Of a DNA stretch of 64,000 nt, positions 9,423 through 19,265 are shown in pieces. The stretch comes from Arthrobacter sp. SLBN-122 (GTDB lineage: Bacteria; Actinomycetota; Actinomycetes; Actinomycetales; Micrococcaceae): positions 372,001 through 436,000 of the forward strand of contig NZ_VFMS01000001.1 in assembly GCF_006715165.1 (NCBI RefSeq). Direction: 5' to 3'. The notes beneath the pieces are model-generated. The model saw only the letters and a list, made by a program, of their open reading frames with translations, ran no database searches and was not told where the DNA came from. The position numbers and the translations under genes are program-made. Position 1 is the first letter of the stretch, and every line of letters begins with the position of its first letter.

Positions 9423-10445
9423 TTAGGCGCCGGTCAGGTCCTGGATCCGGCCGCCGTACCAGTGCTCAATGAGCGAGCGGGCAATGGAGAGCCTGCTGGA
9501 GATGGTGATCTCACCGCTGAGCACCGCTTCCTGGAGTTCCTCTCGGCTGAACCAGCGGGCCCTGGTGACCTCCACGCCGTCGGGCGTTGCCTGGGCGTCC
9601 TCGGTGACGGCGGTAAATCCAAGCATAAGCGAGGCGGGGAACGGCCATGACTGGGAGCCGAGGTACTGGCAGGCGGTGACCCGCACGCCAACCTCCTCCT
9701 GGATCTCGCGCACCACGGCCTCTTCGAGTGATTCGCCGGGCTCAACGAAGCCGGCCAGGGTGGAGTAGTTCCGGGCGTCCACCGGCCCTCCCCCGCCCAG
9801 CAGCAGCCGGCCGTCCGGGCCGACGACCGTGACAATGATGGCGGGGTCGGTGCGCGGAAAGTGTTCGGAGTTGTCCGAGGGGCACCGGCGCACCCAGCCG
9901 CCCGATTCCACAACCGTTGGCGTGCCGCAGCGCGGGCAATGCGTATGGGCTGCATGCCAGTTGGCGATGGCGCTGGCTTCAACGAACAAAGCTGTGGAGG
10001 TGGCAGTCAAACCTGCGGCGACCTCCCGGAATCCGGCCCACTGCGCGTCCTTCGGGATACCGGCGGTCCCGGGCACGGGAGGCTCAGGAAGGACGAAGAG
10101 CAGCAGTTCGGTCCCGGCTGGCAGGTCGGCGGCGGGCAGGGCCGATCCAAGGTACACCACGAGGTCCGGTGTTGATCCTGCTTCTGCCAGCGCTGACAGG
10201 AGCTCCCTGGCCCCGGTCAGGACCAGGTTGCTGCCCTGCACCAGCCCCTGGCGTCCCGACAGGACTGCGGCCTGGGCATCCGGCCCGGCAAGCAGGTCAT
10301 CGATCATGCCGGGCCTGGCGCGGGCGACAGATCCCCGGTCCACCAAGGCGGGCCTTACCGGGAGCAGGGTATCCGCCAAATGGTTCGCCGGCAGCCGTGC
10401 CGGCGCAGCCTGGTGGACGGGTGTTACGGACTCCGCGTGGCTCAT
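9423..10445 (-). CDS. nudC: NAD(+)/NADH pyrophosphatase, Nudix family
   Basis: 340 aa. A zinc-ribbon (CPRC at 170-173, C188) precedes the Nudix box (232-254, GFVEPGESLEEAVVRE and EEVG), followed by SQSWPFP, the NudC signature for NADH/NAD-capped RNA substrates. The fourth zinc ligand of the E. coli enzyme is not a Cys here (CPSDNSEH), and a nearby His may replace it. The ATG at 10445 has a TACGGT box 6 bases upstream, suggesting a leaderless transcript. In M. tuberculosis nudC lies beside uvrD2 as here. Confidence 0.93.
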   Translation of the reverse strand: MSHAESVTPVHQAAPARLPANHLADTLLPVRPALVDRGSVARARPGMIDDLLAGPDAQAAVLSGRQGLVQGSNLVLTGARELLSALAEAGSTPDLVVYLGSALPAADLPAGTELLLFVLPEPPVPGTAGIPKDAQWAGFREVAAGLTATSTALFVEASAIANWHAAHTHCPRCGTPTVVESGGWVRRCPSDNSEHFPRTDPAIIVTVVGPDGRLLLGGGGPVDARNYSTLAGFVEPGESLEEAVVREIQEEVGVRVTACQYLGSQSWPFPASLMLGFTAVTEDAQATPDGVEVTRARWFSREELQEAVLSGEITISSRLSIARSLIEHWYGGRIQDLTGA

Positions 10446-10451
10446 GCTTCC

Positions 10452-10457
10452 ACCGTA
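10452..10457 (-). promoter_or_regulatory. Putative -10 box of leaderless nudC
   Basis: TACGGT on the minus strand is separated by 6 bases from the nudC ATG. No ribosome-binding site is visible. Confidence 0.5.
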
Positions 10458-10576
10458 CTGACTGCTGCCGACATTTCACATTTCCGCGGCTCCCACCGCC
10501 TGCCCCGAACCCCCTCGTTTTGCACCTATCTCAAGACTCGCCGCGGCTGGACCGCCGTGAGGGAGGACGGGCAATC

Positions 10577-10582
10577 TACCGT
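10577..10582 (+). promoter_or_regulatory. Putative -10 box of leaderless phosphotransferase gene
   Basis: TACCGT is separated by 6 bases from the GTG at 10589. This box is the main reason for choosing that start, since no good ribosome-binding site precedes it. Confidence 0.5.
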
Positions 10583-10588
10583 GGAACG

Positions 10589-11926
10589 GTGAGAAGAAAA
10601 CCGATTGAACTTGCGGCAATTGCAACCGCGGCAGTCCCTGGGCTGACCCCGACGGCCGTTAGCTCTGCCCCGGACGACCCCGCGGACTTCGACTCGGCCC
10701 TGCTCCTCGATTCCGAAGGCAAGCGCTGGCGGGTCCGGTCGCCGCGGCATGCCGAAGCCAGCGCGCGCCTGGAAACGGAGTTCCTTGTGCTGCGGGCTTT
10801 CGCTCCTGCCGTCCGGGCGGAACTGCCGTTCCTGATGCCGACCGTGGCTGGCAGCGTCCGGCTGGGAACGTTGACCACGTTCGTTTACTCACACCTCTCT
10901 GGCACCACCCGCAGCGTGGAGGAACTCACGTCGGGGCCAGCTGGGCTGGCCCGGGAGATTGGCTCCGCCCTGGCCGCCGTCCACGACCTGCCCCGGTCCC
11001 TGGTCAGCAACGCCGACCTGCCCAGCTATACCCCCAATGAGTTCCGCCAGCGGCGGCTGAATGAACTGGACCAGGCTGCCACCACGGGCAAGATTCCCGC
11101 GGCACTGCTGCGCCGCTGGGAACACGCCATGGAGGATGTATCGCTGTGGAGGTTCAACCCTTGCGTGGTCCACGGCGACCTGCACGAGGACAACCTGCTG
11201 GTGGAGGCGGGAAGGGTGACCGCGGTTACGGGGTGGACGGACCTGCGCATCGGAGACCCAGCCGACGACTTTGCCTGGCTGGTTGCTTCGAATGAGCAGG
11301 ACTTCATCGACTCCGTATTGAAGGCCTACACGTCCAGCCGCCGGGACGTCCCGGACCAGCACCTGCTGCGCCGGGCCGCCCTGTCCGCTGAGTTCGCGCT
11401 GGCCCAGTACCTGGTGAAGGGCCTTGCCGCCGGGGACCAGGACATGGTCAGGGAGGCGGAGGACATGCTGGAGAGCCTGGCCAGCGACATTGCCGAGTAC
11501 GGCGGCCGTCCGATCAGCATCGAGCCCCTTCCGGCCACGGGCAGCCCAGATGAGGCCGGAGCATCGATTCCTGCCTCCGCCACAGGTTCCGGGGCAGCCC
11601 CCGTCTCCGGAGGCGGCAGTCCCGCTGTCACTCCCGCCGTTAGGGTCGTCCCGGTCAATCCTGCCGTTACGGTGGTCCCGGTTCCTGCCCAACCCGCTGC
11701 TCCGGCACAACCGTCAGTGTCGCCGGTCCAACCGGCCCCGCCTGTGCAACCGGCAGTAGCCGTCCAGCCGGCCGTGCACATCACCCCCATCCCGGTAGAG
11801 CAACCCGAGGCAGCAGCTGACCCCGCCGAACCCCGTGGTGCCGAAACCAAGGGTCCGGACGATACATCCACCGCCGCCATTTCAATCGTCAACGCGAATT
11901 CAATCGTCAACGCGAAGCAGGGCTAA
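10589..11926 (+). CDS. Aminoglycoside/choline-kinase-like phosphotransferase with Pro/Ala-rich tail
   Basis: About 445 aa from the GTG at 10589. The kinase-like core carries VVHGDLHEDNLLVE (the HGDxHxxN catalytic loop) and a following GDPADDFAWL, typical of the APH superfamily. From about residue 310 the protein becomes a Pro/Ala/Val/Gln-rich low-complexity tail ending in an exact repeat of SIVNA. The substrate is unknown; small metabolites or macrolides are possible from the family. It is divergent from nudC and convergent with adnB. The frame is open further upstream into nudC, but that part is antisense to nudC and is not supported. Confidence 0.8.
   Translation: MRRKPIELAAIATAAVPGLTPTAVSSAPDDPADFDSALLLDSEGKRWRVRSPRHAEASARLETEFLVLRAFAPAVRAELPFLMPTVAGSVRLGTLTTFVYSHLSGTTRSVEELTSGPAGLAREIGSALAAVHDLPRSLVSNADLPSYTPNEFRQRRLNELDQAATTGKIPAALLRRWEHAMEDVSLWRFNPCVVHGDLHEDNLLVEAGRVTAVTGWTDLRIGDPADDFAWLVASNEQDFIDSVLKAYTSSRRDVPDQHLLRRAALSAEFALAQYLVKGLAAGDQDMVREAEDMLESLASDIAEYGGRPISIEPLPATGSPDEAGASIPASATGSGAAPVSGGGSPAVTPAVRVVPVNPAVTVVPVPAQPAAPAQPSVSPVQPAPPVQPAVAVQPAVHITPIPVEQPEAAADPAEPRGAETKGPDDTSTAAISIVNANSIVNAKQG
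11881..11916 (+). repeat. Perfect 18-bp tandem duplication in the phosphotransferase C-terminus
   Basis: TTCAATCGTCAACGCGAA occurs twice back to back (11881-11898 and 11899-11916), in frame, adding six residues near the C-terminus of the phosphotransferase. Confidence 0.9.
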
Positions 11927-12007
11927 GCCGGGCCAGTCATCGCCCTCGGGCCGGGCCATTCGAGGCCGACCCGGCTCAAGGACGGCCCAGTCCAAGGACG
12001 TCCGGGC

Positions 12008-15000
12008 TCAGGACCGGCTAAGCGCGGCGGAAACGATTCCTTCCAGTTCGTCGGCAGTCCCCAGGTCGTGCGGCCGGACCACGGCGTTGTCAGCAACATA
12101 GAAGAACGCGGCCCGGACGTCCGCCAGGGGAACATCCCGGAGGCGGGCCCATGCCAGCCGGTACACGGCCAGCTGGATTGAACGGGTCTTCAGTTGCTCC
12201 GCGGACGGCCGGCGGCCGGTCTTCCAGTCCACCAGGTCCCAGCGGCCGTCGGCGTCGCGGAATACGGCGTCAACCCGGCCGCGCACCACAACCTCCCCCA
12301 CCCTGGTCTCCACCGGAACCTCGACGAAAGCCGGGGATCTGTCAGCCCAGGGGGAGGCCTTGAAGGTAGCCACCATCTCGTCAAGGTCATAAGCGGCGTC
12401 GATGTGGTCGTCTGAACCCGGCGCTTCGCCGAGGTCCAGCATTCCGGCCTTCCCAAAATACTCCTCCACCCAGGCGTGGAAGGCGGTACCCTTCCGGGCC
12501 GACATGCCCGGTTCCCGCGGCACCGGCCGGCGGAGGCGGGCCAGCACGGCTTCAGGATCGTCCCCGAGATCAACAAGGGTGGAGGCAGAGATGTGGGTGG
12601 GCAGGTGCACATCCTGTCCACTGGACCGTCTTGCCCTGCGCTCCAGCAGCAGGGCCGCTTCGCGCGCCCAGCCTGCCGCTGCTCCCGTCAGGCTGGGCGG
12701 ATGCGCGGGCCTCTCCGGCGGCACTAACTGTCCTCCGCCGGCCGCCAGGATCCCGCGCACCCGCTGAGCCGCCGCTTCCATGGCCGTCCTGCGCCCCCGG
12801 GCCAGGCGGAGCCGCTCACCGGTCCGTGGATCCAGGGGTCCCTCAAGGGGGTCGTAGGGCCACATTGCTTCTTCTGTTTCCAGGGTCAATGGACTCTGCT
12901 GCGGCAGCGCGCCTTCCTCCAGGGACAGTGGGTGGACCACGGCATCCGGACGCCGGGCGGAGTCGGTCCGGGTCAACGCTTCCAGCTCCGCAAGGAAGGG
13001 CGACATCTCCGCCCTGCCGGCCCGCGAACCCACCCAGGCTGCGCTGGATACCCACAGGACATGCTTGGCCCTGGTATAGGCGACATAGGCCAGCCGTCTC
13101 TCCTCCGACTCCCCATGGGCCTGGACGGCGCCCTTGTAGTCCTTCTCGGCATCCAGCCAGCCTTTCTGGTCCGGCTGGTCTAGATCCCATTGCGGCAGAT
13201 CGGCCCGGTCACCGCGCAGGGGCCAGGGCAGTGCGGCAGAACCGCTGCTCCAGCGGGAGTCCCTGTCGCTGGGGAAGGCTCCCGCATTCATTCCAGGAAC
13301 GAACACAACATCCCATTCCAGGCCCTTGGAAGCATGGACGGTCAACAGCTGCACGGCTTCCCGGTTCACATCGCTGGCGGGCGCCTCCAATCCGTTTTCT
13401 TCCGCCGATGCTGCCTCCAGCCAGGCCAGGAAAGCGAGGATGTCCACTCGCTGGGAGGTGCGGAGGAATCCGGCGGCGGCGTCCTGGAAGGCATCGAGGT
13501 TGCGGCGGGCCTGGTGAATGCTGATTCCCGGGCGGGCTGCCACTTCGATGTCCAGCAGCATGGCCCTCTCCACCTCGCCCAGGAGGGTGGTGAGGTCATC
13601 GCCGAGATAGCCGCGCAGTTGCCGCAGCTCGGTGGACAACCTGGCCAGCCTGCTGCGGGCCCCCGGGCTCAGGGTGCGTCCGTTCGCCGAGGTCCATTCA
13701 TCACGCGGCAGGAAGTCCAGGGCCTCCACCAGGCTGGCGCCGTCAGTCAGGTCCCCTTCCAGGACGGGGGCATCTGCTTCATCACTGTCGCTGTCATGGT
13801 TGTCGGTGTCGGATCCGAGTGGCGCCCTCCCCCGGCTCCGTGCCAGCTGGCTCGACCAGTCACGCAAGGCCATGAGGTCGGCGGGGCCTATGCGCCACCG
13901 GGCGCCGGCGAGCAGCCGCATGAGGGCGTCGGAGCGTCCGGGGTCGGCAAGGACGCGAAGGGTGGCCACCAGGTCAACGATCTCCGGGGTGTCAAGGAGG
14001 CCCCCAAGACCCACGATTTCGTAAGGGATCCCTCTGGCCTCGAACTGCCGCCGGACTGTCTCCATCTGGGCGCGCCTGCGGCACAGCACAGCGAGAGCCG
14101 GTGGCTCCGCGGTCCCGTCGGATTTCAGCTCAAAGTCGGTCACCCGGTATCTCAGCACGTCCTCAGCCAGGGCTGCAGCTTCCTCGACATCGCTGGCGAA
14201 ACGGCCCAGCACCACCGTCCCGTCCACGGCATGGGGGCTCGGTTGCAAGGGAGGGACTTCAGCAGCAGCGGCCCTGTCGCCGGCAGGGCCGGTGTGGGCG
14301 GCTGCCCGGCCCAGGGACTGGGACATGACGTTGGCTGCGGCCAGGATTGACCGGCCATTCCGCCATGCTGTTGTGAGGTAGGAGGTAGGGGCGGGCGCCC
14401 AGTCCGCTCCTTCGTCCAACTCACCGGTCCGGACGGGAAATTCCCGGACGAAGTGGAATAACTGTCCCGCCGAAGCGCCACGGAAACCGTAAATTGACTG
14501 ATTGGGATCTCCCACAGCTGTCACGGCATGGCCGCCACCGAAGAGACGGGAGAAAAGCACCAGCTGCGCGTACGAGGTGTCCTGGAACTCGTCAAGCAGA
14601 ACCACTTTGTACCGCTGGCGTTCCATCTGCGCTGCCAGGGGAACTTCCCGGGCAACCTTGGCAGCAAGCGCCACCAGGTCGCCGAAATCGAGTGCGCCGC
14701 GGGCGCGTTTGGCTGCGGCATAGCGGCCCACCATGTCAGCGACGCTTGCCCTGGTCCGGAGCATTCCGCCGAGGTCCAGGGCCGCCTTGGACGGGTTCCT
14801 CTTCTTGCCGGCCACGTAGGGCAGCGACTCATACTCCGAGAGGCGCGCCATAAGCCAGGCTTCGACGTCCTCGGGTTCCTGCAGGTGCTCCGCGCATTCC
14901 CCGGCCAGCTGGATGACGGCTTTCACCAGTGTGGACTTGGCGGCCCGGAAGTGCGCGTATTCACCGTCGTAGGCCTCAACCACCTCGCTGGCCAGCTGCC

Positions 15001-15484
15001 ACGCCTGCGCGCCGCCGAGCAGCACCACATCCCGCTCCACCCCGAGCCGCAGTCCGTAATCGGAGACGATGCCGCTGGCGAACGAATGGTAGGTGGAGAC
15101 TTTCGGCTCCAGGGTGTCGCTGTTGCGCAGGCCCTCCGGGAAGACCCCCTTGCCGGTGTCCTGGGCGGCAAGACGCTGCAGTGCCAGGAGCTTTGACCGG
15201 ATCCGGCTGGCAAGTTCGCCGGCGGCCTTCCGGGTGAAGGTCACGCCCAGGATCTCCTCCGGGGTGACCCACCCGTTGGCGACGAGCCAGACCACCCGGT
15301 CAGCCATGGTGGCGGTCTTTCCCGATCCGGCTCCAGCGATGACGAGCCGCGGTGCCAGCGGGGAGGAGATGATGGCTGACTGCTCAGGAGTGGGTGTATT
15401 TCTTTCACCGAGCAGCACGGACAGTTCTTCCGGGCTGAAGCGCACCGCCGGGGCGGCTTCCGTGGCAGTCAATGCCCCGCTCAT
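12008..15484 (-). CDS. adnB: AdnB-like helicase-nuclease subunit
   Basis: About 1158 aa. An SF1A motor (Walker A AGAGSGKT at about 50-57; motif II LLDEFQDT; motif III GDPNQSIYGFRG; motif VI VAYTRAKHVLW) is fused to a C-terminal RecB-type PD-(D/E)xK nuclease whose core is VDWKTG with QLAVYRLA. AdnAB resects DNA ends at double-strand breaks in mycobacteria, where AdnB is the lead motor. The frame opens at 15538, but I choose the ATG at 15484 because it forms an ATGA overlap with the adnA stop, the usual coupling for two subunits of one complex. Confidence 0.9.
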   Translation of the reverse strand: MSGALTATEAAPAVRFSPEELSVLLGERNTPTPEQSAIISSPLAPRLVIAGAGSGKTATMADRVVWLVANGWVTPEEILGVTFTRKAAGELASRIRSKLLALQRLAAQDTGKGVFPEGLRNSDTLEPKVSTYHSFASGIVSDYGLRLGVERDVVLLGGAQAWQLASEVVEAYDGEYAHFRAAKSTLVKAVIQLAGECAEHLQEPEDVEAWLMARLSEYESLPYVAGKKRNPSKAALDLGGMLRTRASVADMVGRYAAAKRARGALDFGDLVALAAKVAREVPLAAQMERQRYKVVLLDEFQDTSYAQLVLFSRLFGGGHAVTAVGDPNQSIYGFRGASAGQLFHFVREFPVRTGELDEGADWAPAPTSYLTTAWRNGRSILAAANVMSQSLGRAAAHTGPAGDRAAAAEVPPLQPSPHAVDGTVVLGRFASDVEEAAALAEDVLRYRVTDFELKSDGTAEPPALAVLCRRRAQMETVRRQFEARGIPYEIVGLGGLLDTPEIVDLVATLRVLADPGRSDALMRLLAGARWRIGPADLMALRDWSSQLARSRGRAPLGSDTDNHDSDSDEADAPVLEGDLTDGASLVEALDFLPRDEWTSANGRTLSPGARSRLARLSTELRQLRGYLGDDLTTLLGEVERAMLLDIEVAARPGISIHQARRNLDAFQDAAAGFLRTSQRVDILAFLAWLEAASAEENGLEAPASDVNREAVQLLTVHASKGLEWDVVFVPGMNAGAFPSDRDSRWSSGSAALPWPLRGDRADLPQWDLDQPDQKGWLDAEKDYKGAVQAHGESEERRLAYVAYTRAKHVLWVSSAAWVGSRAGRAEMSPFLAELEALTRTDSARRPDAVVHPLSLEEGALPQQSPLTLETEEAMWPYDPLEGPLDPRTGERLRLARGRRTAMEAAAQRVRGILAAGGGQLVPPERPAHPPSLTGAAAGWAREAALLLERRARRSSGQDVHLPTHISASTLVDLGDDPEAVLARLRRPVPREPGMSARKGTAFHAWVEEYFGKAGMLDLGEAPGSDDHIDAAYDLDEMVATFKASPWADRSPAFVEVPVETRVGEVVVRGRVDAVFRDADGRWDLVDWKTGRRPSAEQLKTRSIQLAVYRLAWARLRDVPLADVRAAFFYVADNAVVRPHDLGTADELEGIVSAALSRS

Positions 15485-18400
15485 TCTGTTACCTGCCTTC
15501 CGCGCGCACACAAGGGGCACACCTCGGGGAGCCGGCAACCGTGGCCGCCATGGCTGCCCTTGGCAGGGTCATGCCGTGCCACGAATTCCTTGCCTGCCAT
15601 CACGGCGGCTGCCTCCTTCACCATGTCCAATGCCCAGTTCTGCTGTGGGTCGAGCGGCTCCTGCTGCTGAACGGCTGGATTAACGGCCCCCGTCCCGAGC
15701 TGCGCCAGCACGGCTCCACCGGATCCGCCGCCGTCCCCGTCCACGCCCGCGTCAAAACCGCCGGCGAGCACTGCCGCCTGGTATGCGCCAAGCTGCGGGT
15801 GGCGGGAGAGCTCATCCTTGCCCGGCTGCCGCTTGCCGGTCTTGAGGTCCACCACCACCAGCCGGCCGTCGCCGTCGATCTCCAGCCGGTCCACCTGGCC
15901 GCGGAGGACTGCTTCCCGCGGCGGAGCTTCGTCCACGGCCACCTGGCCAAGGGCCACTTCAAAATCCTGCTCCACACCCAGCAGGCTGCGGCCTTCACTT
16001 CTCATCAGGAGCACGTACTGCGCCAGCTTCCGCACCATAACCTCGGCACGCTGGAAGTCCAGCCTTCCCTCCCAGTTGTCCTTCATGCCCAGGGCAGGCC
16101 AGCGCCGCACCAGTTCAGCAACATACTCCGATCCGGAGGCGTCGGGCATGTCCTGGGCAATCGCGTGCACCAGCGTGCCGAGGCTTCGGGCGAAGTCGGT
16201 GGCTGGTTCCCCGCCGGCCGCCTGGACGAACCAGTCCAACGGCGACTTTTGGACAGTCTCCACCTTTGAGGGGGATACGGACACCGTTCCGCCCGGTGGG
16301 ACCACGGCCTCGGCGGAGGACAGCGGGGCAAGTCCCCACCAACTGTCCGGGTTTGCGCCGGAGACGGCAGGCTCCTGCGCTGCGAGATGCGCCAGCACCC
16401 TGGCGGCCTCCTCTGCCTGCGTTGTCCCTTCCAGCTGGGCATGTTGCCTGAGTTCGGCGACCAGCGCGCGCAGGGTCATGGGCCGTTCCACCTGCGTAAA
16501 CGCCCGGCCCTCCTCCCCTGGGCCCAGGGGCGCAACGAAATCCAGGAAGGATGACGGCTGGTGGTCCTCCGACGAGACTGCGGTGCAAACGAGCAGTTCC
16601 CGTGCCCTGGATACCGCCGTGGAGAAACTGCGGAGTTCGTCGTACCGGATGTCCCGAAGCCGGCTCAAGGGGTCGCGCTGGAGGGCGTATTCGGGGCCAT
16701 GTTCCACGGCGTCCGCATACAGCGTGCTGCCCAGCAGTTCACCCCGGAGCCTGGTGTTGGGCCACACTCCCTCCTGCAGCCCCGCAACGATCACGACCGG
16801 CCATTCCCGGCCGGCCGCGCTTGCGGGCGTCATCAGTTCCACCGCGTCATCCACCTGCGCCCGGGCGGCCAGGGTGTCCATTGGAAGCTCCTGGTTCAGC
16901 AGGTATTCCAGGAACTGTTCGGGGCCGGCACCGGGCATCTGGTCCACGTAACGTTCCGCCGTATGGAAAAGCGCCATCATCGCATCCAGGTCGCGGTCAG
17001 CCCGGGCACCATGGGGCCCGCCCGACAAAGCGGTGGCTGTCCAGGCCGACGAAAGCCCCGTGGAGTTCCACAGCGCCCACAGCACCGATTCGGCATTGGC
17101 GCCGGGCAGGTGGGCAGCTTCCCGCCCAGCCTGGATCATCCGGGCCGTGCGCCGGGCGGCCCGGCCCTCGATGCCCAGCGCACCCAGCGCACCGGGCTCA
17201 AGCAGTGCCTCGACCAGCAGGGCGTCACTGGCGCGGCCTCCTCCACCCAAAAGTTCTTCGCGCCGCAGTGATTGCCGGAGCCTGCGCAGTTCAATCGAGG
17301 TGGCACCGCCGATGCGCGACGTAAGAAGTGACACAGCAGCTTCGGGCGTCAACAGCTGCGGATCCAAGGCGATGGCGAAGGCATCCAGCAGGGGCCTGAC
17401 GGCGACCTCGTCCCGGACCGCGGATTCGGCCACCGGCACCCGCACAGGAATGCCCTGCCCGGACAGATAGCGCTGCAGCTCGCTGACCTGGCCGCCGTTC
17501 CGGACGATGACTGCAATGTCCGCAAGCTCGCGGCCGTGGTTGATGTGCTGGTCCAGGATCCGCTGGGCAACATACCGCAGCTCATGCACCGGAGTGGGAA
17601 CCAGATGGGCCTCGACGTTCCCATGACCGGCGGGTCCGGCGTGCCCAGGGCTTTCAGGCTGTCCATGGTGCAGCGGTTCAAGCCGCCGTGCCAGCTGCCC
17701 GCCCGCACGCAGGGAAATACGGCCCGCGACGTTCAACCACGCCTCCGCCACGGCAGGCGCCAGGCCATGGGCATGCCACAGCGGGCGCTCCAGGACAGGC
17801 GCTTGGGTTGACAGCAGCCGGGGCAGCTCAGCCACCAGGTCCGGGCGGGCTCCGCGGAATCCCTGCACCACCGTGTCCGGGGACGAGGTCACGTAGCAGT
17901 CCTTGCCGGCGGCGATGTCTGCCAGCAACTCGAAGATGGCGGGGTTTGCTTCCTGGATATCGTCCACCAGGACAACCTGCAGCCGGGCGCGTTCGGCGGC
18001 GAGGAAGTCGGGTGCATCCTGGAAGATCTGCCGGGCGGCCGTGATGATCCCGGCAGGATCGAAGGCTTCAGGCATCCGCAGGTCAAGGACGTCCCGGTAT
18101 TCGGCATACAGGGCTGCTGCCGCATGCCAGTCCGGCCGGTTGCAGTCATACGCCAGCTGAACCAGGTCTTCGGCCGTGCGGCCCGACTCGATGATGCGGT
18201 CAAAAAGCTGCCGCACTTCCTGGCGGAAGCCGCGGGTTTCCAGTGCCCCGTCAAGATCGGCGGGCCAGGGCAGTTCCAGGCCGGGAATCCTGTGGCCTTC
18301 GAGGAGCTCCCTGATGATTAGGTCCTGCTCCGGGCCGGACAACAGGCGCGGCGGCCTGGACAGCGGGATGACACCCTCGGCCTTGGCACGGCGGATCAGG

Positions 18401-18846
18401 TCGAAGGCGTAGGAGGCCCACGTCCTGGCGGGGGTGGTACTGAGGCTCCTGTCCAGCCGGGCGGTGAAACGGTCACGGAGGAAATCGGCGGCCAGGCGGG
18501 TGGGCGCGAGGATCAGCATGCGCTCGGGGTCGACGCCGTCACGGAAGACCCGCTGGACAGCGGCCTCAACCAGCACGGTGGTCTTTCCCGTGCCAGGCGC
18601 GCCCGGGACCAGCACGGGCCCCGAGCCCTGGGTCACGTCAACGGCTGCCTGCTGGTCCGGTGTGAGCCGAAGTGCTTCAGCATGCACCCGCCTCGGCGGG
18701 AGCAGGCGAAGGGCAGGGGCAGCCTGCAGCTCACTGCTGTTGTCCGGGCCTCCCGGGGAGGGGACATATGCCCGGCCTGTTTCACCTGTCCCCGGTTCTT
18801 GCCGGTGCGGGTCCCAGGGGCCGGTCAAAGGAATTGTTACGGTCAC
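15481..18846 (-). CDS. adnA: AdnA-like helicase-nuclease subunit
   Basis: 1121 aa. The N-terminal SF1A motor has Walker A GAPGTGKTT and motif II VDDIQE. The C-terminal nuclease has VVDLKTGKR with QLGAYQ. The extreme C-terminus holds a Cys cluster (C1104-x5-C1110-x2-C1113). It may be structural or metal-binding; a full AddB-type four-Cys Fe-S set is not evident. It is the partner of the downstream gene, overlapping it by ATGA. Its GTG start overlaps the stop of the alkyltransferase-like gene by 4 bases (GTGA). Both motor and nuclease motifs look intact, so both chains may be active. Confidence 0.88.
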   Translation of the reverse strand: MTVTIPLTGPWDPHRQEPGTGETGRAYVPSPGGPDNSSELQAAPALRLLPPRRVHAEALRLTPDQQAAVDVTQGSGPVLVPGAPGTGKTTVLVEAAVQRVFRDGVDPERMLILAPTRLAADFLRDRFTARLDRSLSTTPARTWASYAFDLIRRAKAEGVIPLSRPPRLLSGPEQDLIIRELLEGHRIPGLELPWPADLDGALETRGFRQEVRQLFDRIIESGRTAEDLVQLAYDCNRPDWHAAAALYAEYRDVLDLRMPEAFDPAGIITAARQIFQDAPDFLAAERARLQVVLVDDIQEANPAIFELLADIAAGKDCYVTSSPDTVVQGFRGARPDLVAELPRLLSTQAPVLERPLWHAHGLAPAVAEAWLNVAGRISLRAGGQLARRLEPLHHGQPESPGHAGPAGHGNVEAHLVPTPVHELRYVAQRILDQHINHGRELADIAVIVRNGGQVSELQRYLSGQGIPVRVPVAESAVRDEVAVRPLLDAFAIALDPQLLTPEAAVSLLTSRIGGATSIELRRLRQSLRREELLGGGGRASDALLVEALLEPGALGALGIEGRAARRTARMIQAGREAAHLPGANAESVLWALWNSTGLSSAWTATALSGGPHGARADRDLDAMMALFHTAERYVDQMPGAGPEQFLEYLLNQELPMDTLAARAQVDDAVELMTPASAAGREWPVVIVAGLQEGVWPNTRLRGELLGSTLYADAVEHGPEYALQRDPLSRLRDIRYDELRSFSTAVSRARELLVCTAVSSEDHQPSSFLDFVAPLGPGEEGRAFTQVERPMTLRALVAELRQHAQLEGTTQAEEAARVLAHLAAQEPAVSGANPDSWWGLAPLSSAEAVVPPGGTVSVSPSKVETVQKSPLDWFVQAAGGEPATDFARSLGTLVHAIAQDMPDASGSEYVAELVRRWPALGMKDNWEGRLDFQRAEVMVRKLAQYVLLMRSEGRSLLGVEQDFEVALGQVAVDEAPPREAVLRGQVDRLEIDGDGRLVVVDLKTGKRQPGKDELSRHPQLGAYQAAVLAGGFDAGVDGDGGGSGGAVLAQLGTGAVNPAVQQQEPLDPQQNWALDMVKEAAAVMAGKEFVARHDPAKGSHGGHGCRLPEVCPLCARGRQVTE

Positions 18847-19259
18847 AAAATCATTCCATCATCAGCCACCGACAATCTATGGAGGCTGCGCTCCAGCTGC
18901 TCGGCAATTGTGTCGATACTGTCAAAATCACTGTCCGTTGGTGCCCAGCGGGCCGTATTCAGGTCCACCCGCCACCGTCCCTCCCCGGTCCGGAGGTACG
19001 CACTGAAAGCGCCAAGGAGCGGCGTGCCCTCTTCAAGGTAGAGGAGCAGGGCCTCGGCTTCGTGGCCCTCAGGCGCATGGCCGCTGGCCTTCAGGATCCG
19101 CCACCAGGGAACGCCTCCCCCGTGGTGGCTCATGACGTAACCGATCTGGCGCGGGCCGCCCGACCCCAGGAGCTCGGCAACGTCGCCGTAGGAAACTGCG
19201 GACCCCGGCGGCACCAGTCTGACGACGGCCAGGACCGCTTGGACGTACTCATTCCGCAT
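18843..19259 (-). CDS. Alkyltransferase-like (ATL) DNA-binding protein, MGMT family
   Basis: 138 aa. It has the MGMT DNA-binding domain (VSYGDVAELLGSGGPRQIGYVM), but the active-site region that reads PCHRV in true O6-alkylguanine methyltransferases reads VPWWRIL. The acceptor Cys is therefore Trp, as in ATL proteins, which bind alkylated guanine and hand it to nucleotide excision repair instead of removing the alkyl group. The ATG at 19259 follows a TAGATT box by 6 bases (leaderless). It heads the unit with adnA and adnB, tying lesion recognition to break processing. Confidence 0.9.
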   Translation of the reverse strand: MRNEYVQAVLAVVRLVPPGSAVSYGDVAELLGSGGPRQIGYVMSHHGGGVPWWRILKASGHAPEGHEAEALLLYLEEGTPLLGAFSAYLRTGEGRWRVDLNTARWAPTDSDFDSIDTIAEQLERSLHRLSVADDGMIL

Positions 19260-19265
19260 TGATCC

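Noticed and set aside
9917..10588. Upstream extension of the phosphotransferase frame
   Set aside because: It is antisense to nudC. The kinase fold begins after 10589, which has a -10 box at the right spacing.
11927..12007. Short gene between the phosphotransferase and adnB
   Set aside because: Only 81 bases between convergent stops, without start, ribosome-binding site or hairpin of note.
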